This document shows positions 7,029-9,720 of a DNA stretch of 9,720 bases, in pieces. Source of the DNA: Pseudomonadota bacterium (GTDB lineage Bacteria > Pseudomonadota > Gammaproteobacteria > Steroidobacterales > Steroidobacteraceae); NCBI GenBank assembly GCA_021850555.1, contig JAJZLX010000350.1:1-9720 (forward strand), read 5' to 3'. Every line of letters begins with the position of its first letter. Position 1 is the stretch's first letter. A program made the position numbers and the translations under genes. Under the pieces are notes generated by a model. The model had not been told where the DNA came from and did no database searches. It saw nothing but the letters and a program-made list of their open reading frames with translations.

Positions 7029-9428
7029 ATGCGCTTGCTGTGCCGCACGCCGCGACCGCATCAGACGGAAAGTCTGTTCGGCTTCGTCCTGCGCGTGAGC
7101 GAGGCCAACGGATACGACACCCCGCGTCACATTTGGAAGGCCGCCGACCTACCTCGCGGTTCCGATCTCGCTCCCCGATTCCCGACCGAGCCGCTTGCCG
7201 CCCTCCTGGGACTGAAGGGCGATGCATTACATCCGCTGGCGTACCGCGCCGACCTGAAGAGCCGCGGATCGTTCAAGATCCTGGGTCATTCCCTCGGAGA
7301 CGATTTGCGCGGCGAGCCGCTAAGGCTGAAGCATCCGGCTTTCTGCCCGCGATGTGTCTCCGAGGCGGGATACATCGACGCGTTTTGGGATCTCTCCGCC
7401 GCCGTGGCGTGTCCGATCCATGGATCGACGGTTCTCACCGCGTGTCCGGCGTGCGGGCATCGGATCGGATGGGAGCGGCCGGGTCTGCTCATCTGCGGCT
7501 GTGGTGGCTCGCTCCGGGACGCGCAGACCCAACGGGCGCCTCCACCGGTCCTTAACCTCATGACGCTGCTCCGGGCAAGGCTCCACGAAACGCACGGCGA
7601 GATCGAAAATCCGTGCGACCTGCCCCGCGAGCACTTGGTCTCAATGCCGTTTGGGGCGCTGCTCCATCTGATCGCCGTGCTCGGCGACATCGCAGCCTCG
7701 GAGGAGGACAGAGAAGCTTGCCTCCTGCGTGCGCCCACTGCACAGCGCTCGTTAGCCACAGCAGCGATGCAGCCACCAAAGTCGTGCACTCCGGGGCGTC
7801 TCACTGCGCAGATCGCAGCGGCTGTCCAGATCCTGAGCAACTGGCCGCATGGATATTACGACTTTCTCCGCGCGCTCGGCGAGCGTGCTCTTGCTTCTGG
7901 CTGGAACACCGTGAGCATGCGCGTACAGTTCGCCGGCCTCTACGAGACGCTCTTCGAGAACCGGCCCGCGACGCGCGAGCATTTCGCGTTTCTGAAGGAG
8001 GAATTCATCGCCTTTGGCCTTCAGCACTGGGGCAAGGGCATCATCGATCCGCGGATGCTGCGCGACAAGACCGCGCTGAAGAATGCGCGGTTCGTATCGA
8101 GATCGGAGCTCGCAAGACGGCATCGACTCTGGGCGCCGACGGTGCGCAAGATGACCGTCTCAGGAGCACTGGCGGGCATCACGGTCCCTATGAAGGGTAT
8201 CGCGCGCGCAGTCGTCGATGCCGAGAACACGTCCATCCCGGCTCCGATCACAAAGATGCTCAATGTCAGGCAAGCCGCGAAGCGGCTGGGGCTCACCGTC
8301 CGCGTGCTGAAGCGCCTCAGGGAGCAGGGAATCTACGAGGCAGCCGAGCGGCGTGGATATGCGCACTCGTGGTTCGCGGACGAAGCAGCAACGTTCCGAG
8401 CCAGGTTGCTCGCTCTCGTGCCGGCCTCGTCGGGTCGTAACCGGCCGCGCACCGTCACGCTGAATGAAGTGGTGCGCAGGAGCACGCTACCGGTTGAGGC
8501 GCGCGTTGCGGTAATAGTTGCGCTTCTGAACCGTGCTCTGAAACCCGTGTGTCGTTTCGGCCCGAGTCCCGCCAGCATCCTGCTGAAGAAGCAGGACGTC
8601 GACACATTCATCGACATCTACCTGAGACCGCTCCTCGGTTCGACCTGCTCCTTCAAGGTGTGCGCCCAGAGGACCGGTCTGTGCTCGTCCGCAATTGCGG
8701 GGGCGGTCAGAGCCGGTCATCTCGTGCAGACGGTCGTGAGGGGCAACAAACGCATCACCGTCGCATCGGTGGAACGGTTCCGGTCCACGTACCTTCCGCT
8801 AGCAGAGGTCGCACGGAAGAAACGTCGGTCACCGCGCCTGCTGGCCAGGCTGATCCGCAAGAAGCGCCTGTCTGTCATGTTCATCGATCGGGCGAACCAC
8901 GCCAGTCCACAAGGATTCATCCGCCGCTCGCAGGTGTCGACATTGATGGCTGCAGTCGCCGAATATGTCGCTGACCAGGCTGCACATCGTCCGCGGGTCA
9001 ATAGCCTCGCGGAGCACGAAGATCGGCTACGCGCCTTTTGCACGCGGAGGATCGAAGGCGGACAAGGTCTGCCGCGCAGGGGCGGCGTTCCCATCAAGCG
9101 AGCCATTGCATCGGCATGCGGCTTCACCCGAGACCTGTTCTACAAACAGGCCCGTATTCAGCGCGTGCTCGACGAATTCGACCGCAAGGAGCGCAAAATG
9201 CATAGGGAACGATGCTTGAGGCCTGCGGAAGTCGTAGCGGATTATCTGGCGAGATTAAAACAGGCGGGATCACCGCTACCGAGTTGGCAGGGCCGACCGA
9301 ACGTTCTTAGGATCGCCGAGGAGTGTAAGATTCCACGGCATGCGATCCAGGGGGATGCCGAGATCGCGAAGATGCTGAGCGACTTCATGCGCCAAAGTGA
9401 TTTCCGTAAGGCAAAACCCCGGCGCTGA
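7029..9428 (+). CDS. Long TniQ/TnsD-family target-selection protein
   Basis: TniQ/TnsD proteins recognise the target DNA and recruit TnsC. This one has 799 residues, longer than E. coli TnsD (508) and about twice the TniQ of Tn5053 or CRISPR-associated transposons. The TniQ N-terminus (TESLFGFVLRVSEANGYD, about 13-30) is followed by zinc-ribbon cysteines and histidine: C106-x2-C109, C128-P-I-H131, C139-x2-C142 and C156-G-C158. The C-terminal half is a series of putative DNA-binding units: an excisionase- or MerR-like helix-turn-helix near 412-450 (NVRQAAKRLGLTVRVLKRLREQG), another near 541-585, a basic segment near 593-620, and two mutually similar 32-residue units at 686-717 and 755-786. Such an array suits sequence-specific reading of a fixed attachment site. 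It is the gene nearest the nrdJ-proximal end, so nrdJ is the likely target. ATG at 7029 is the first start after tnsC; its ribosome-binding site is weak. I leave the symbol blank because tnsD and tniQ both fit. Confidence 0.88.
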   Translation: MRLLCRTPRPHQTESLFGFVLRVSEANGYDTPRHIWKAADLPRGSDLAPRFPTEPLAALLGLKGDALHPLAYRADLKSRGSFKILGHSLGDDLRGEPLRLKHPAFCPRCVSEAGYIDAFWDLSAAVACPIHGSTVLTACPACGHRIGWERPGLLICGCGGSLRDAQTQRAPPPVLNLMTLLRARLHETHGEIENPCDLPREHLVSMPFGALLHLIAVLGDIAASEEDREACLLRAPTAQRSLATAAMQPPKSCTPGRLTAQIAAAVQILSNWPHGYYDFLRALGERALASGWNTVSMRVQFAGLYETLFENRPATREHFAFLKEEFIAFGLQHWGKGIIDPRMLRDKTALKNARFVSRSELARRHRLWAPTVRKMTVSGALAGITVPMKGIARAVVDAENTSIPAPITKMLNVRQAAKRLGLTVRVLKRLREQGIYEAAERRGYAHSWFADEAATFRARLLALVPASSGRNRPRTVTLNEVVRRSTLPVEARVAVIVALLNRALKPVCRFGPSPASILLKKQDVDTFIDIYLRPLLGSTCSFKVCAQRTGLCSSAIAGAVRAGHLVQTVVRGNKRITVASVERFRSTYLPLAEVARKKRRSPRLLARLIRKKRLSVMFIDRANHASPQGFIRRSQVSTLMAAVAEYVADQAAHRPRVNSLAEHEDRLRAFCTRRIEGGQGLPRRGGVPIKRAIASACGFTRDLFYKQARIQRVLDEFDRKERKMHRERCLRPAEVVADYLARLKQAGSPLPSWQGRPNVLRIAEECKIPRHAIQGDAEIAKMLSDFMRQSDFRKAKPRR

Positions 9429-9480
9429 AACCGGGTTGCGCGCGGCACCCTGACTCAATACCGACCTTCCCAAAGGAAAT

Positions 9481-9502
9481 GCGGCGAGGAGATCCTCGCC
9501 GC
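9481..9502. terminator. Perfect GC-rich hairpin after tniQ, possible terminator
   Basis: Two perfectly complementary arms (GCGGCGAGG and CCTCGCCGC) enclose the loop AGAT. No long T-run follows on the plus strand; on the minus strand the arm is followed by ATTTCCTTTGGG, a weak one. It stands between the tniQ stop and the end repeats, where it could stop operon transcripts from crossing the transposon end or nrdJ transcripts from entering. A second, bulged hairpin (AACCC-C-GG with CCGGGTT, 9415-9437) overlaps the tniQ stop codon. Confidence 0.45.
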
Positions 9503-9525
9503 GAATTCACAATCGACCCAGATTG

Positions 9526-9583
9526 GTCCAGCTTTATGAGGCCCGCAGTCCGGCCTTCTGGGGTCCAAGTCCAGCCTTTTGAG
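9526..9583 (-). repeat. Three tandem repeats, probable TnsB-binding sites of the transposon end
   Basis: The plus strand carries GTCCAGCTTTATGAG (9526-9540), GTCCGGCCTTCTGGG (9548-9562) and GTCCAGCCTTTTGAG (9569-9583). First and third agree at 13 of 15 positions. The starts are 22 and 21 bp apart, two helical turns, as for the closely packed 22-bp TnsB sites in the right end of Tn7. Read inward from the terminus (minus strand) the consensus is CTCAnAAGGCTGGAC. The innermost edge of the outer repeat is 17 bp from the proposed terminus. No fourth copy is seen at the next expected position (about 9504). Confidence 0.8.
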
Positions 9584-9600
9584 TCAACCCACACCCGACA
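9584..9600 (-). mobile_element. Terminal sequence of the Tn7-like transposon
   Basis: Reading inward from 9600 on the minus strand gives TGTCGGGTGTGGGTTGA and then the first TnsB-like repeat. The TGT start is the hallmark of Tn7-family ends. The cut site at 9600/9601 is chosen because it begins with TGT and falls 25 bp from the nrdJ stop codon; TGTGTCGGG starting from 9602 is the only close alternative. Confidence 0.65.
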
Positions 9601-9605
9601 CATTC
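9601..9605. other. Candidate 5-bp target-site duplication (one copy)
   Basis: Tn7-family insertion duplicates 5 bp of target. If the transposon ends at 9600, the duplicated bases are CATTC, and the same five bases should flank the far end outside this window. Only one copy can be seen, so this is a prediction from the family mechanism. Confidence 0.45.
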
Positions 9606-9625
9606 CTTTTGCGGGCCCCGACATA

Positions 9626-9720
9626 CTACATACATTTCGAGTCGCCACAGTTGAGACACGTCATGCAGCCGTCCATCATCACCACGGCTGCAGTGCTGCA
9701 CTTCGCGCACAGCTGCGCCC
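9626..9720 (-). CDS. nrdJ: Adenosylcobalamin-dependent ribonucleotide reductase, C-terminal end (5' part outside window)
   Basis: The minus strand encodes the last 30 residues of a protein running in from the right edge and ending in TAG at 9628-9626: a cysteine-rich tail LCAKCSTAAVVMMDG, then CMTCLNCGDSKCM. The pattern C-x2-C, 10-11 residues, C-x2-C-x2-C-x4-C is the C-terminal zinc/redox tail of class II (vitamin B12-dependent) ribonucleotide reductase, which makes deoxyribonucleotides without oxygen dependence. From memory most relatives end in KCG rather than KCM. Only the tail is visible, so the identification rests on this one conserved segment. The gene is intact here: the insertion lies past its stop codon. 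Its conserved 3' coding bases are the likely recognition target of the transposon's TniQ/TnsD. Confidence 0.8.
   Translation of the reverse strand, partial: AQLCAKCSTAAVVMMDGCMTCLNCGDSKCM

Larger units (their letters stand above)
1..9600. mobile_element. Tn7-like transposon inserted downstream of nrdJ (right-hand part; other end outside window)
   Basis: The element is recognised from a contiguous tnsA-tnsB-tnsC-tniQ operon, three tandem repeats resembling TnsB-binding sites next to its right edge, and a terminus that reads TGTCGGGTG inward on the minus strand, matching the 5'-TGT...ACA-3' ends of the Tn7 family. The right boundary is placed at 9600, 25 bp short of the nrdJ stop codon. The left boundary is not visible: I found no inverted copy of the terminal repeats upstream of tnsA or in the gap at 2143-2564. 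The lexA-like gene and the hsdMS operon are therefore treated as internal cargo, and the element probably continues beyond base 1. The boundary could instead end in ACA at 9602. The core 3243-9600 is far more certain than the cargo portion. Confidence 0.75.

Noticed and set aside
6270..7130. Minus-strand open frame of 286 codons opposite tnsC
   Set aside because: Antisense to a clear AAA+ ATPase gene; no motif of its own.
7613..8440. Plus-strand open frame of 275 codons inside tniQ
   Set aside because: Overlaps tniQ in another frame; composition is Arg/Ala-rich with no domain signature.
9451..9458. TGACTCAA as an inverted partner of TTGAGTCA (9579-9586), possible fourth end site
   Set aside because: Only these 8 bases match; the flanking bases do not fit the repeat consensus.
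9621..9634. Transposon end at one of the ACA triplets near 9630
   Set aside because: These fall at or inside the nrdJ stop region and too far from the last TnsB-like repeat; the 9600 end fits both the repeat spacing and the 25-bp distance.
1..9720. CRISPR-associated transposon (Tn7-like with cas genes)
   Set aside because: No cas genes, no repeat-spacer array, and the TniQ is long with its own DNA-binding tail, which fits fixed-site targeting instead.

Overview
The window (about 60% GC by eye) looks like chromosomal DNA of a beta- or gammaproteobacterium. This rests on a LexA-family protein of a type I associate with Betaproteobacteria and on the cysteine-rich tail of an adenosylcobalamin-dependent ribonucleotide reductase (NrdJ). 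No ribosomal RNA or other taxonomic marker is present, so the assignment is tentative.

Nearly all of it appears to be one side of a Tn7-like transposon inserted just downstream of nrdJ. Left to right: the 5' half of hsdS (1-578) and hsdM (568-2142), both minus strand, form a type I restriction-modification operon running off the left edge. A gap of about 420 bp with no convincing gene follows. A LexA-like repressor/peptidase (2565-3170, minus) comes next, then a 132-bp divergent promoter region. From it runs a compact plus-strand operon: tnsA (3303-3980), tnsB (3977-6004), tnsC (6009-7019) and a long tniQ/tnsD (7029-9428). The tail (9429-9600) holds a strong hairpin, three direct repeats spaced 22 and 21 bp that look like tandem TnsB-binding sites, and a terminus ending ...CCCGACA at 9600. 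Host DNA starts at 9601. The nrdJ stop codon (minus strand, 9628-9626) lies 25 bp away, the same spacing that separates Tn7 from the glmS stop codon.

Working model: TnsA and TnsB cut and join the ends, TnsC is the AAA+ regulator, and the 799-residue TniQ/TnsD reads the conserved 3' end of nrdJ through its C-terminal helix-turn-helix array and directs insertion just past it without damage to the gene. The restriction-modification operon is probable defence cargo. The most interesting inference is that the divergent LexA-like protein, which has Gln-Gly where Ala-Gly or Cys-Gly is usual at the self-cleavage site, may control the tns operon through a 12-bp palindrome lying exactly between the -35 and -10 boxes, which would tie transposition to DNA damage. 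The far end of the transposon is not in the window. No cas genes or CRISPR arrays were seen, so there is no evidence for a CRISPR-associated transposon.
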